NCBI GenBank assembly: GCA_030151135.1
Contig: JASLEQ010000336.1
Span: 1-9,998 of the forward strand
Length of the DNA: 9,998 bases
Direction of reading: 5' to 3'
Source of the DNA: Candidatus Sulfotelmatobacter sp.
GTDB lineage: Bacteria; Acidobacteriota; Terriglobia; Terriglobales; SbA1
Positions 1-7,458 of the stretch are shown piece after piece (the stretch's first letter is position 1; each line of letters starts with the position of its first letter). Position numbers and translations under genes: made by a program. Below the pieces are notes generated by a model that was not told where the DNA came from, ran no database searches, and saw nothing but the letters and a program-made list of their open reading frames with translations.

Positions 1-2
1 AG

Positions 3-3000
3 ATGGGGCTGTGGTGCATCCTGTTCTTGACATTGTCTACTATGTCAATGGGCCAAGCCGTATATGGGAACATCCTGGGTTCCGTAACCGATGCCAGCGG
101 AGCCGCGGTGGCCAATTCTGGGGTGACGATCACGGATGTGGATCGTGGCCAGGTATATACGACGACGACAAATGCCAGTGGAAATTACGAACAGACTCAT
201 CTGCTCGCGGGGCATTATAAAGTCACCATCAACGCTCCCGGATTCGCGCCTTTCGAGGCAACCGCCGAAGTTCAGATCGATGCCTCCACTCGGGTGGACG
301 CTCCCCTCGGAGTTCATGGCGGATCTACTCAGGTGACCGTCACCGGCGAAACTCCGCTGCTGAAGGTGGACCGCGCCGACGTCAGTACGACCTTGACGAC
401 GGATGAACTCGGCAGCTTGCCAATTTTGAATCGGAACCTTACGCAGATGCTCCTGGTCACGCCAGGTACCCAGTTGAACGACTGGAACCATGCCGCCGCT
501 GAAAACCCGCAAGGCGGTTATCAGATCGATGTCAATGGCCAGCAATTCACGGGCAATGGATTCCTGCTCGACGGCACGGAAAATGAAAGCGCGATCCTGG
601 GAATTGCCGTCATCAACCCCAACATCGATTCGCTGCAGGAATTCAAAGTCACTACCAGCGACTACGACGCCCAGTTCGGATCTGTTTCGGGCGCGCTCAT
701 GCAGGCCACCACGAAATCCGGAACAAATCAGATTCATGGATCTGCATTCGAGTATCTACGCAACGACTATTTCAATGCGAAAGATCGGTTCTCTGGACTC
801 ACACTGCCATTACGCTGGAATCAGTTCGGCGCATCGCTGGGTGGACCGATCAAGAAAGATAAACTCTTCTTCTTCAGCGACTATCAGGGAACTCGCCGCC
901 GCCGGGATAGCACCGCGATTGTCAATGTCCCCACCGCAGCCCAACGGAGCGGAGACCTCACTGCGTTCCTCGGGGACTACATCTGCAGCGACGGAACTAC
1001 TTCGCCAACGGGTTGCGGAGCCTCTGCCGTAATGGTCCCTACCACCGAAGGAGGCACCACTGCAGCCCGGGCCGGCATGGTCTTCGATCCAACAACTGGC
1101 GACATCAACGGTGCGGGTCGGAAAGCAATCACTACCGCGGGCCAGCCCAATATGATCACGGTCCCAACGGCGGTGACCAACATCCTGAATTATCTGCCTC
1201 TTCCCAATACCGGAGACGGTGCGCTCTTTAACAACTATATTGCCAGCGGCAGCGAACACTTCGATGGCGATCAGGTGGATGGCCGGGTCGATTACACCTT
1301 CTCCGAAAAGCTTCACTTCTTCGGCCGCTACACTCTCGCAGACTTCACACTTTCGGCCCCGGGCGCCTACGGTACCGAGGCTGGTGGACCGGGTTTGAAC
1401 GGGATCTATTTTGCCGGTAGTTCTCTGGATCGCAATCAGAGCATTGCGCTCGGAGCAACGTACACAGTAAGTCCTACGCTCATTACTGACGTTCGATTTG
1501 GCTTCTATCGCTACCGAATCCGCGTACAGCCCAACGGAGTCGGGACGACCCCGGCGACGGATGCCGGTTTTCCTGGACTGAACCTGGGCACTCCCGAAAC
1601 CAGCGGCATGCCGGCGTTCTACATCGGAGGAGTAGCAGGTTTCAACATCGGGTACGCCTTGGGAGTAAACCAATGCAATTGCCCGCTGAAAGAAACCGAA
1701 AATCACTTCCAGTGGGTCAACAACTGGATGAAGACGCTCGGCAACCACAGCATCGTCTGGGGCGCCGATATTCGGCGTGCCCAGCAACAGCGTATTCCGA
1801 GTGATTCTCACCGTTCCGGCGAGATGAGTTTTGGCGACAGCCTGACCGGCAGTTCCGACATCGACCAGATCACCGGAGGTTCCGTCACCACAGGCGCCGC
1901 TCTCGGTGCTTTTTTACTCGGCGATGCGGGCAGCTTTTCCCGCTACGTCACCGGAAATGGCTACCACCCGGGTTTACGGCAGACACGGCTCTTTTTCTAT
2001 GCGCAGGATACCTGGAGAGCCACCAAGAAACTCACCGTCACGTATGGCATTCGCTATGAGAACTATCTCCCGCAGACTGCAGCGAGTCCAGGCGGAGCGG
2101 GCAGCTTCGATCCAAATACGGGGAATGTTCTTGTCGCAGGCATTGGAACGGTCCCGCTGAACATGGGAGTAAAGCCATACAACCTCGGATTCGCTCCTCG
2201 GATTGGTATTGCTTACCAGGCCATGGAGCACACTGTTGTTCGCGCCGGATATGGCCGCAGCTTCACCCCGGCAGGTCTGGGCGCAGTGTTTGGGCAGGCA
2301 CCTGACTACGACCCTCCCATCACTCTCCCGGAGCAACTCACAACGCCCAACAGCTATGTTCCGGCATTCAACTTACTGACGGGCCCGGGCCCCGTTCCCA
2401 CGGCGCCAGTCAGCACCAACGGAACATTCCCGCTTCCAGGAGATCTCAACGTCTATTACTTCTTCAATCCACCCAGTGCCTATCGAATTCCCCTGGCGGA
2501 TTCGTGGAATCTCACCGTGCAGCATGCATTTTCCTCAACCTTGACGGCAGAGGTCGGCTACGTCGGCAATGTCGGGCGGCATTTATTCGTAAACCCGAAC
2601 GTCAATCAGGCGGCGCTCGATCCGAACTGCGGCCCTTTGCCCAATGGCGACAACAGCTGCTACGACTGGAACGTTCGCCGGCATTTCTACCAGCTCTTCG
2701 GATTGGCTCAGGGGATTTACGAAACCTGCAATTGCGATAACTCGAGCTATAACGCGATGCAAGTCAAGGTGCAAAAGCGCGCCAGCCGCGGCTTGGATTT
2801 CCTGGTCACTTATACCTATGGCAAAGCCATGGCCAATACGGAAACTGGAAGCCCCTTCGGCAACGCGTTGGACTGGTGGCAAGATCACGGTCCGGCGAAT
2901 TACGATCGCACCCACACTCTTACGGTCAGCCACGTCTGGCAGATACCCTATGGCCACGGGCGCAAATTTACTTCCGGCAACCGAGCCATGGATCTCGTTC

Positions 3001-3443
3001 TCGGAGGTTGGGATTTCTCTGGCATTACCACATGGGAAAGCGGCCTGCCGTTTACTCCCGTGCTCACCTACAACCCCAACGCACAGGCTGATCTCGCGCA
3101 ATATAGGCCCGATCAAATCGGAAATCCGCATGTCGCGAATCCCAGCGCCAATCTCTGGTTCAATCCGCAGGCGTACGGAGTTCCTCAAGATGTCGGACGC
3201 CAAGGTGATGTACGCCACAATTCGCTCCGGGGCCCAGGCCTCGCCGACTTCGATCTGTCGCTCGGGAAAGTATTTACCATTCGTGAAGGCAAGACCTTGG
3301 AGTTCAAGTGGGAAAACTACAACGCCTTCAATCATGTGAACCTTGTGAATCCCAACAACACGGTGGACTCGCTTGGAGCGGGGACCATCACCGGTGCTGC
3401 GAGCATGCGCCAGATGCAATTCGGATTGCATTTCCGCTTCTAG
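3..3443 (+). CDS. TonB-dependent receptor with N-terminal carboxypeptidase-regulatory-like domain (Oar-like), possibly 5'-partial
   Basis: Outer-membrane, TonB-energised receptor; ligand unknown, but the neighbours suggest a glycan fragment. The first 19 residues form a hydrophobic signal-peptide-like segment ending in GQA, but it has no basic n-region, so the true start may lie left of the window. Residues ~21-105 form a carboxypeptidase-regulatory/Cna-B-like beta domain (GxVTDASGAAV followed by the NASGNYE and LAGHYKV signatures). A plug-like region follows at ~110-240 (VTGETPLLKVD, LPILNRN, FLLDGTEN), then a long beta-barrel (for example FFYAQDTWRATKKLTVTYGIRYENY-type strands, a DRTHTLTVSH strand and LGGWDFSGI). 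The protein ends in QFGLHFRF, the terminal aromatic typical of Bam-assembled barrels. Its length of ~1146 residues fits the large acidobacterial receptors. Eight cysteines occur as four close pairs (C328/C338, C558/C560, C876/C886, C909/C911), probably in surface loops. No SusD-like partner follows. The family is secure; the substrate is not. Confidence 0.93.
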   Translation: MGLWCILFLTLSTMSMGQAVYGNILGSVTDASGAAVANSGVTITDVDRGQVYTTTTNASGNYEQTHLLAGHYKVTINAPGFAPFEATAEVQIDASTRVDAPLGVHGGSTQVTVTGETPLLKVDRADVSTTLTTDELGSLPILNRNLTQMLLVTPGTQLNDWNHAAAENPQGGYQIDVNGQQFTGNGFLLDGTENESAILGIAVINPNIDSLQEFKVTTSDYDAQFGSVSGALMQATTKSGTNQIHGSAFEYLRNDYFNAKDRFSGLTLPLRWNQFGASLGGPIKKDKLFFFSDYQGTRRRRDSTAIVNVPTAAQRSGDLTAFLGDYICSDGTTSPTGCGASAVMVPTTEGGTTAARAGMVFDPTTGDINGAGRKAITTAGQPNMITVPTAVTNILNYLPLPNTGDGALFNNYIASGSEHFDGDQVDGRVDYTFSEKLHFFGRYTLADFTLSAPGAYGTEAGGPGLNGIYFAGSSLDRNQSIALGATYTVSPTLITDVRFGFYRYRIRVQPNGVGTTPATDAGFPGLNLGTPETSGMPAFYIGGVAGFNIGYALGVNQCNCPLKETENHFQWVNNWMKTLGNHSIVWGADIRRAQQQRIPSDSHRSGEMSFGDSLTGSSDIDQITGGSVTTGAALGAFLLGDAGSFSRYVTGNGYHPGLRQTRLFFYAQDTWRATKKLTVTYGIRYENYLPQTAASPGGAGSFDPNTGNVLVAGIGTVPLNMGVKPYNLGFAPRIGIAYQAMEHTVVRAGYGRSFTPAGLGAVFGQAPDYDPPITLPEQLTTPNSYVPAFNLLTGPGPVPTAPVSTNGTFPLPGDLNVYYFFNPPSAYRIPLADSWNLTVQHAFSSTLTAEVGYVGNVGRHLFVNPNVNQAALDPNCGPLPNGDNSCYDWNVRRHFYQLFGLAQGIYETCNCDNSSYNAMQVKVQKRASRGLDFLVTYTYGKAMANTETGSPFGNALDWWQDHGPANYDRTHTLTVSHVWQIPYGHGRKFTSGNRAMDLVLGGWDFSGITTWESGLPFTPVLTYNPNAQADLAQYRPDQIGNPHVANPSANLWFNPQAYGVPQDVGRQGDVRHNSLRGPGLADFDLSLGKVFTIREGKTLEFKWENYNAFNHVNLVNPNNTVDSLGAGTITGAASMRQMQFGLHFRF

Positions 3444-3585
3444 GAAAAAAGAGGCCAGCCTTCGAGTTCAGCGGCTGGCCTCACCGATTTTCCGAGTGAG
3501 CTTGTCGTAAAATTCCTGCTCCATTGGTTGCATCCAGTCTTTATCGTCGTTGAATCGTCATTCCGTTGATTTGAGGTCCTATTGC
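3444..3585 (+). other. Short intergenic region upstream of the PIG-L gene
   Basis: Holds the receptor-gene hairpin at its left end and the GAGG ribosome site (3573-3576) at its right end. TAAAAT at 3508-3513 could be a -10 box for the deacetylase gene, five of six to consensus, but no matching -35 is visible. I see no other structure. Confidence 0.35.
3451..3482 (+). terminator. Hairpin terminator after the TonB receptor gene
   Basis: A perfect 10-bp inverted repeat, GAGGCCAGCC (3451-3460) and GGCTGGCCTC (3473-3482), encloses a 12-nt loop and begins 7 bp after the receptor stop codon. The stem is GC-rich and stable. On the plus strand only a TTTT run follows, at 3488-3491. An A6 run lies just left of the stem (3445-3450), so on the minus strand the hairpin would be followed directly by U6. 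It may therefore act in both directions, and the minus-strand reading looks the more canonical intrinsic terminator. Confidence 0.75.
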
Positions 3586-4929
3586 ATGAATTCAAAACGT
3601 CTGCTGTGGAGCGCTTTCTTTATCGCGGTACTCGCAGTCCTCGCCTCCCACGCTCAGAAGGCCGAGCCCAATCCTGAACCAGACAGCCGCTACAAGGTAG
3701 ATATCCTTATAGTGGTTGGCCATCCGGACGACGACATCGAAGTTGCAGCATACGTCGCCAGGATGATTGAACAACAACATAAGACAGCCGCGGTCGTGTA
3801 TGGCACTCGTGGCAATTCCGGTGGCAATGCCGTCGGCCAGGAACAATCGAAGGCGCTGGCCGACCTGCGCGAAATGGAGGCCCGCCACTCGCTCGCGTCC
3901 TACGGAATCACGAACGCTTGGTTTCTTCGCGGTTCCGATACTCCCGGCGGCGACGTTCTTCATTCCCTGGAGGTATGGGGACACGGTCAGGCCCTCGAGC
4001 AGGTTGTTCGCTTAGTTCGCATCACCAGACCGGAAGTCATCATGACGTGGATGCCGAACTACGTTGTCGGCGAGAACCATGATGACCATCAGGCTGCCGG
4101 CGTGTTAGCCACGGAAGCCTTCGACCTTGCGGCCAATCCTTTGTCGTTTCCCGAGCAGGTTGAAGCGCCGCGCAATCGTTTGGGCATCAACAACTACGGC
4201 GAAGGTCTTCGTCCATGGCAGCCCAAGAAGATTTACTACTTCACTGACGCCATCCATTTCGATTTCCTGAAAGGCGCGGGTCCAGAGTATCCAACCAGTG
4301 ACATGTCTCCATCGAGAAAGGTCCCGTATTCGCGCGTTGCAGCTGACGCGTGGGGCTATTACAAGACACAAAACGACTTCACCGACGCACAGCTTAAGGA
4401 GTTCAGCGAAATGCCGGTGCGCCTCATCCTCGGAAAGTCTCTGGTTGGCGGCACAACGACGGGGGATGTCTTCGAAGGAATCGCCTCGAATCCTATCTCG
4501 TATGTTCGTTCTCGAGGCTACGAGCCTGTTTCTGCCGACTTGAGTCTGGAACTCGGAGGCCCATGGTCTTTCTACCGGAAATTTTGGGCTTCCCACAATA
4601 TCGAACACATCGGCAAACTTTATGCGCCGGAAGCGCAGGTCGCCCCCGGCGAAACCCTTTGGGTGCCTTTGATCATTCGCAACGATACGGATCAGAAAGC
4701 AGAAGTGACGCTGCATTCGACCTTACCAACCGGATGGTCGCAGCAGCCGAATGCCACCTTGTATGCCGTGGGCCCGCACGATTCCTATTCCGTCCAGCTC
4801 TTCATCACCCCTGCGGCGTCGCACAAAGGCACGTGGCAAAATCTCAACTGGGATGCCGAGAGCGGCGGAAAGAAAATCGGCAGTGTCAGCCTGCATGTCG
4901 ATGTAGTGTCCAACGGTCTGCCGCAGTAA
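3586..4929 (+). CDS. Secreted PIG-L/LmbE family deacetylase with C-terminal beta-sandwich domain
   Basis: Probable zinc-dependent de-N-acetylase (PIG-L/LmbE fold) acting on an acetylated sugar or glycoconjugate outside the cytoplasm. ATG 3586 is chosen because it directly opens a typical signal peptide (MNSKRLLW, hydrophobic core, cleavage near SHAQ) and has GAGG at 3573-3576, 9 nt upstream. An in-frame TTG at 3550 would add 12 residues ahead of the signal peptide and is less likely. In the 447-residue protein the metal site is visible as HPDDD at 46-50 and HDDH at 165-168, with GTRGNSGG between them. The C-terminal ~100 residues (about 343-440, starting APEAQVAPGETLWVPL) look like the NEW3/NPCBM-associated beta-sandwich found on secreted carbohydrate enzymes; I am less sure of that domain name. 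It follows the receptor in the same direction but behind a hairpin, so it is probably transcribed separately. The substrate is unknown; the adjacent glycosidases suggest an acetylated glycan. Confidence 0.88.
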   Translation: MNSKRLLWSAFFIAVLAVLASHAQKAEPNPEPDSRYKVDILIVVGHPDDDIEVAAYVARMIEQQHKTAAVVYGTRGNSGGNAVGQEQSKALADLREMEARHSLASYGITNAWFLRGSDTPGGDVLHSLEVWGHGQALEQVVRLVRITRPEVIMTWMPNYVVGENHDDHQAAGVLATEAFDLAANPLSFPEQVEAPRNRLGINNYGEGLRPWQPKKIYYFTDAIHFDFLKGAGPEYPTSDMSPSRKVPYSRVAADAWGYYKTQNDFTDAQLKEFSEMPVRLILGKSLVGGTTTGDVFEGIASNPISYVRSRGYEPVSADLSLELGGPWSFYRKFWASHNIEHIGKLYAPEAQVAPGETLWVPLIIRNDTDQKAEVTLHSTLPTGWSQQPNATLYAVGPHDSYSVQLFITPAASHKGTWQNLNWDAESGGKKIGSVSLHVDVVSNGLPQ

Positions 4930-4933
4930 CGCG

Positions 4934-5989
4934 TCAGATCTTGATGAGCTTCGCGACTTGCCTCATGGCTCGGACAGCTTCCTCAGGAATTCTTCCGGAA
5001 GTGTCCGGCGAGAGGTTCAATAACAGATTCGCGTTTCGTTCCTTGCAAGCACGATAGGCATCGGCAATCACTTGTGGGTCCTGTGTTTTGAAGCCCTCCC
5101 GCCAGAACCAGCGATGCATCGGCGGCATCGGGGCATACGGAGGCCCTGTAGGAATCCAGGACTCCATTGGCAGGTAGCGCATTTTACCGTCCATCTTGAT
5201 CTGCGGATTATGCCCCTCAGGCGCTGGAAGCGTGTCTTCACCATTGATGACATCCGTCGGCCAGCTGGCCTGCTCGCAAATCCGACCCAGATTCCGGCGG
5301 CTCTGGTAGAACGCCTGATTCATTACGACGATGCACTCCGGACTCTTTGACTTGATCAGCCAGTAAAGCTCCCACCGCTGTTCCTGCGAAATTTTCCACG
5401 TGATATCCAGCAACTGGTACGCCGGTGTTCGATAACGATCGTGCAGTTCCGTCAGTTGATGCTTGATCCGCTTGTAGTAATTCTCCTGCACCGGCGCATC
5501 CCAATCGAATTTTCCCTCGTTATGCGGATCAAGGATGCAGTAGTAGAATCCCGGCCGTAACCCGTATTCTTTGCAGGCCGCCATGAAGGCGGCGACTACG
5601 TCCGTTTTGTTCCCGCTGGCACCTATGTCGTAGTCATAGCCCTCTGAATCCCACAGGCAAAACCCGGACATGTGCTTTGCAGTCAGCACAGCGTAACGGG
5701 CGCCAAGATCGCGGGCCACACGGATCCATTGCCGCACATCAAGATTCGTCGGGTTATACGTGCTCGCGGGAACGTTGCCAGTCTCATAATCATTTCCGGT
5801 GAATGTATTCATGCTGAAGTGATAAGAAACTCCGAACTGCATTTGCTCGAAGCGGGCCAGCGTTCGCGTGCGGTGCGTCGCCGGCTCAATGGCCATATTC
5901 GTTGAGGCGGCGAGGGGACGGATAAGCCGATTGCTCAAAGCGCCCGCTGCTAAAGCGGCCGAGCCGGCGAACAGATCACGACGATTCAT
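4934..5989 (-). CDS. Tat-exported GH29 alpha-L-fucosidase-like glycoside hydrolase, single-domain
   Basis: Predicted to release terminal alpha-L-fucose (or a related sugar) from glycans in the periplasm or outside the cell. The N-terminus (MNRRDLFAGSAALAAGAL) is a twin-arginine signal, implying export of a folded protein. The catalytic barrel follows family GH29: an FGVSYHFS strand with H57, TAKHMSGFCLWDS at 103-115 (equivalent of the usual KHHDGF motif), candidate nucleophile D195 in QLLDITW, candidate acid/base E276 in PMESW, and a closing NLLLNLSPDTSGRIP motif at 321-335. Two normally conserved positions differ (M107 and S108 in place of H and D), so specificity may not be plain fucosidase. 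At 351 residues it lacks the C-terminal beta-sandwich of longer GH29 enzymes. Start: ATG 5989 has GTGGAG at 6003-5998 with 8-nt spacing. It lies 18 bp after the MFS gene on the same strand, so co-transcription is likely. The family is fairly sure; the catalytic residues are assigned by eye. Confidence 0.85.
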   Translation of the reverse strand: MNRRDLFAGSAALAAGALSNRLIRPLAASTNMAIEPATHRTRTLARFEQMQFGVSYHFSMNTFTGNDYETGNVPASTYNPTNLDVRQWIRVARDLGARYAVLTAKHMSGFCLWDSEGYDYDIGASGNKTDVVAAFMAACKEYGLRPGFYYCILDPHNEGKFDWDAPVQENYYKRIKHQLTELHDRYRTPAYQLLDITWKISQEQRWELYWLIKSKSPECIVVMNQAFYQSRRNLGRICEQASWPTDVINGEDTLPAPEGHNPQIKMDGKMRYLPMESWIPTGPPYAPMPPMHRWFWREGFKTQDPQVIADAYRACKERNANLLLNLSPDTSGRIPEEAVRAMRQVAKLIKI

Positions 5990-6007
5990 ATCGACAACTC
6001 CACTGGC

Positions 6008-7429
6008 TTAAGACGCCGTAAGATCCCCTTCCGGTCCCGCGGCCGGATCGGAGAGTCCTGCGCGACCAATGACGAGCCACATCCCTGTACATGCAATAGC
6101 GACCGCCGCTCCTGATCCCAGGGCTGCCATCCAGCCGTAGTGCTTCACGATAATTGGCACCAACGAAGTGGAAACGATTCCTCCCAGAATCCCGGCTGTA
6201 TTCATCACGCCCGAAGAAGCTCCAGCATGTTCTCCCGAAACGTGCAAGGCGGTCGCCCAAAAAGCAGGCTCCGCAAAATACAGGAATCCGACGCTTAGGC
6301 ACAGGGCGGCAACTGATCCAATTCGATTCTCCGCGCGCGCCGCGACAAACAATAAGATGCCGGAAAGTCCGTAGCCCAGCATGATTACCGACCGTGCGCC
6401 AGCCACACGGCCGTTCTTCGCCGTCAGATGATCACACAGCCATCCCCCGGCTGGCGTGCAAACCGCCGCCGTCAACCATGGCAGGCTGGCCACGAGGCCG
6501 CCATTCAAAATCGTGAAGCCACGAACTTCAACCAGATAGAGATAAAGCCAGAATACAAAGATGAAGAGTACATAGCCTTCGCACGTATAACTCAACGAAA
6601 GCAAAACGACGTTGCGATCGGTCAGTAAGCGTCGAAGCGCTACTGATTTCTCGCCGAGTCTAGCTTTAGGGAGCCCGCCCATAATTTTCTCGAGCTCGAC
6701 TCCGCCCACCAATCTGTGTTCCCTTGGATGATCCGTAACGCTAAGACGCCACACCAGCGCCAGAATGAGCGCTGCTAGAGACGTTATATAAAATGAGGCG
6801 CGCCACCCTACACGCATCAGCAGCCACGACTCCACTGGCGAAGTGACCGCGGCTGCGATCGACGCCCCGGCAATCATGATCGAGTTGCCGAACCCGCGCT
6901 CCCAAATGGGAGTCCAATTTCGGATGGCGCGGGCCCCCACTGGAAAAGTCGCCGCTTCTCCCGCCCCCAGCAAAAACCGCAAAACCCATAACGACGAGAG
7001 TGTCGCATACGTACCCACGAAGAGCTTGCCGGGCGCAAATCCGGTCAGAGCCGACGCCGCAAACCATATCAATGACGCAATCGTAAGCGTGAGCCTGGGC
7101 CCCAGCGTATCCCCCATCTGGCCTGCCGGAATCTGGAAGATGGCGTAGCCCCAGAGGAAGCTGCTGAAAACCTGCCCCATCTCCGTCTTACTCAGCGCCA
7201 ACTCAGGCATCATGGCGGCTGCAGCAATGGAAATGTTCATCCGCTCCACGTAGCTGACAAAAGCAAACCCGCCAACCAGGCTGGCCACAACCCAACGGAA
7301 CGAGGTATTTCTCCCAGGTTTCATCCAGAGTGATCGTTCGAGTGTAAAGGCTGGCTGCTCAGAGTGGGCAACGATTCTAGTTCGAAGCGGATCTGATCCC
7401 TGGAGATTTAGCTTGCCGGCAGCCCACAA
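6008..7429 (-). CDS. MFS transporter, anion:cation symporter (ACS) type
   Basis: Inner-membrane major facilitator, probably importing a sugar or sugar acid with protons. ACS-type features are clear: VSYVERMNISIA in the first helix, the motif-A-like loop GQMGDTLGPR (residues 103-112 of the long form), RFLLGAGEAATFPVGARAIRNW in the helix 4-5 region, and about twelve hydrophobic segments split by a central charged loop (TDHPREHRL through LGEKS). Known ACS members carry glucarate, galactonate, hexuronates and phthalate. The substrate here may instead match the downstream GH29-like enzyme, for example fucose or fuconate; that is inference from the operon. The start is uncertain. TTG 7429 is preceded by a perfect AAGGAGG (7443-7437) with 7-nt spacing and gives 473 residues with a 35-residue polar extension. 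ATG 7324 gives the usual family N-terminus (MKPGRNTSFRWVV, 438 residues) but has no ribosome site. It is the first gene of a two-gene operon. Confidence 0.9.
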   Translation of the reverse strand: MWAAGKLNLQGSDPLRTRIVAHSEQPAFTLERSLWMKPGRNTSFRWVVASLVGGFAFVSYVERMNISIAAAAMMPELALSKTEMGQVFSSFLWGYAIFQIPAGQMGDTLGPRLTLTIASLIWFAASALTGFAPGKLFVGTYATLSSLWVLRFLLGAGEAATFPVGARAIRNWTPIWERGFGNSIMIAGASIAAAVTSPVESWLLMRVGWRASFYITSLAALILALVWRLSVTDHPREHRLVGGVELEKIMGGLPKARLGEKSVALRRLLTDRNVVLLSLSYTCEGYVLFIFVFWLYLYLVEVRGFTILNGGLVASLPWLTAAVCTPAGGWLCDHLTAKNGRVAGARSVIMLGYGLSGILLFVAARAENRIGSVAALCLSVGFLYFAEPAFWATALHVSGEHAGASSGVMNTAGILGGIVSTSLVPIIVKHYGWMAALGSGAAVAIACTGMWLVIGRAGLSDPAAGPEGDLTAS

Positions 7430-7436
7430 AGTTGCG

Positions 7437-7443
7437 CCTCCTT
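7437..7443 (-). promoter_or_regulatory. Perfect Shine-Dalgarno (AAGGAGG) ahead of the MFS gene
   Basis: Read on the minus strand, AAGGAGG is followed after 7 nt by TTG 7429, in frame with the MFS transporter. After 9 nt it is followed by GTG 7427 in another frame, which would encode a 16-codon peptide ending at 7377. This is the strongest ribosome site in the window, yet it points to a non-ATG start well upstream of the family-typical ATG at 7324. It implies either an N-terminally extended transporter or a translated leader. Confidence 0.6.
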
Positions 7444-7451
7444 GCTATAGT
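7443..7451 (+). promoter_or_regulatory. Extended -10 promoter element for the GH39 gene
   Basis: TGCTATAGT matches an extended -10 box (TGn followed by TATAGT, five of six to TATAAT). It ends 7 nt before ATG 7459, so transcription would start at or within a base or two of the start codon. No good -35 hexamer sits at the expected distance, which extended -10 promoters tolerate. There is no Shine-Dalgarno sequence before the ATG, consistent with a leaderless mRNA. This is pattern matching only. Confidence 0.4.
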
Positions 7452-7458
7452 TTCCTGA

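Noticed and set aside
810..1811. Long minus-strand open frame (333 codons) opposite the receptor gene
   Set aside because: Composition is arginine-, alanine- and valine-rich without domain features, and the plus-strand frame is clearly the real gene.
2583..3431. Long minus-strand open frame (282 codons) opposite the receptor gene
   Set aside because: It lies wholly antisense to a well-supported beta-barrel coding region, has no recognisable motifs, and such frames are common opposite GC-rich genes.
3550..3585. Upstream TTG 3550 as start of the PIG-L deacetylase
   Set aside because: It would place 12 residues ahead of a canonical signal peptide; ATG 3586 has its own GAGG ribosome site.
7389..7399. 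GGATC-T-GATCC palindrome as an operator in the divergent region
   Set aside because: Short, not positioned against a clear promoter, and possibly within the coding extension of the MFS gene.
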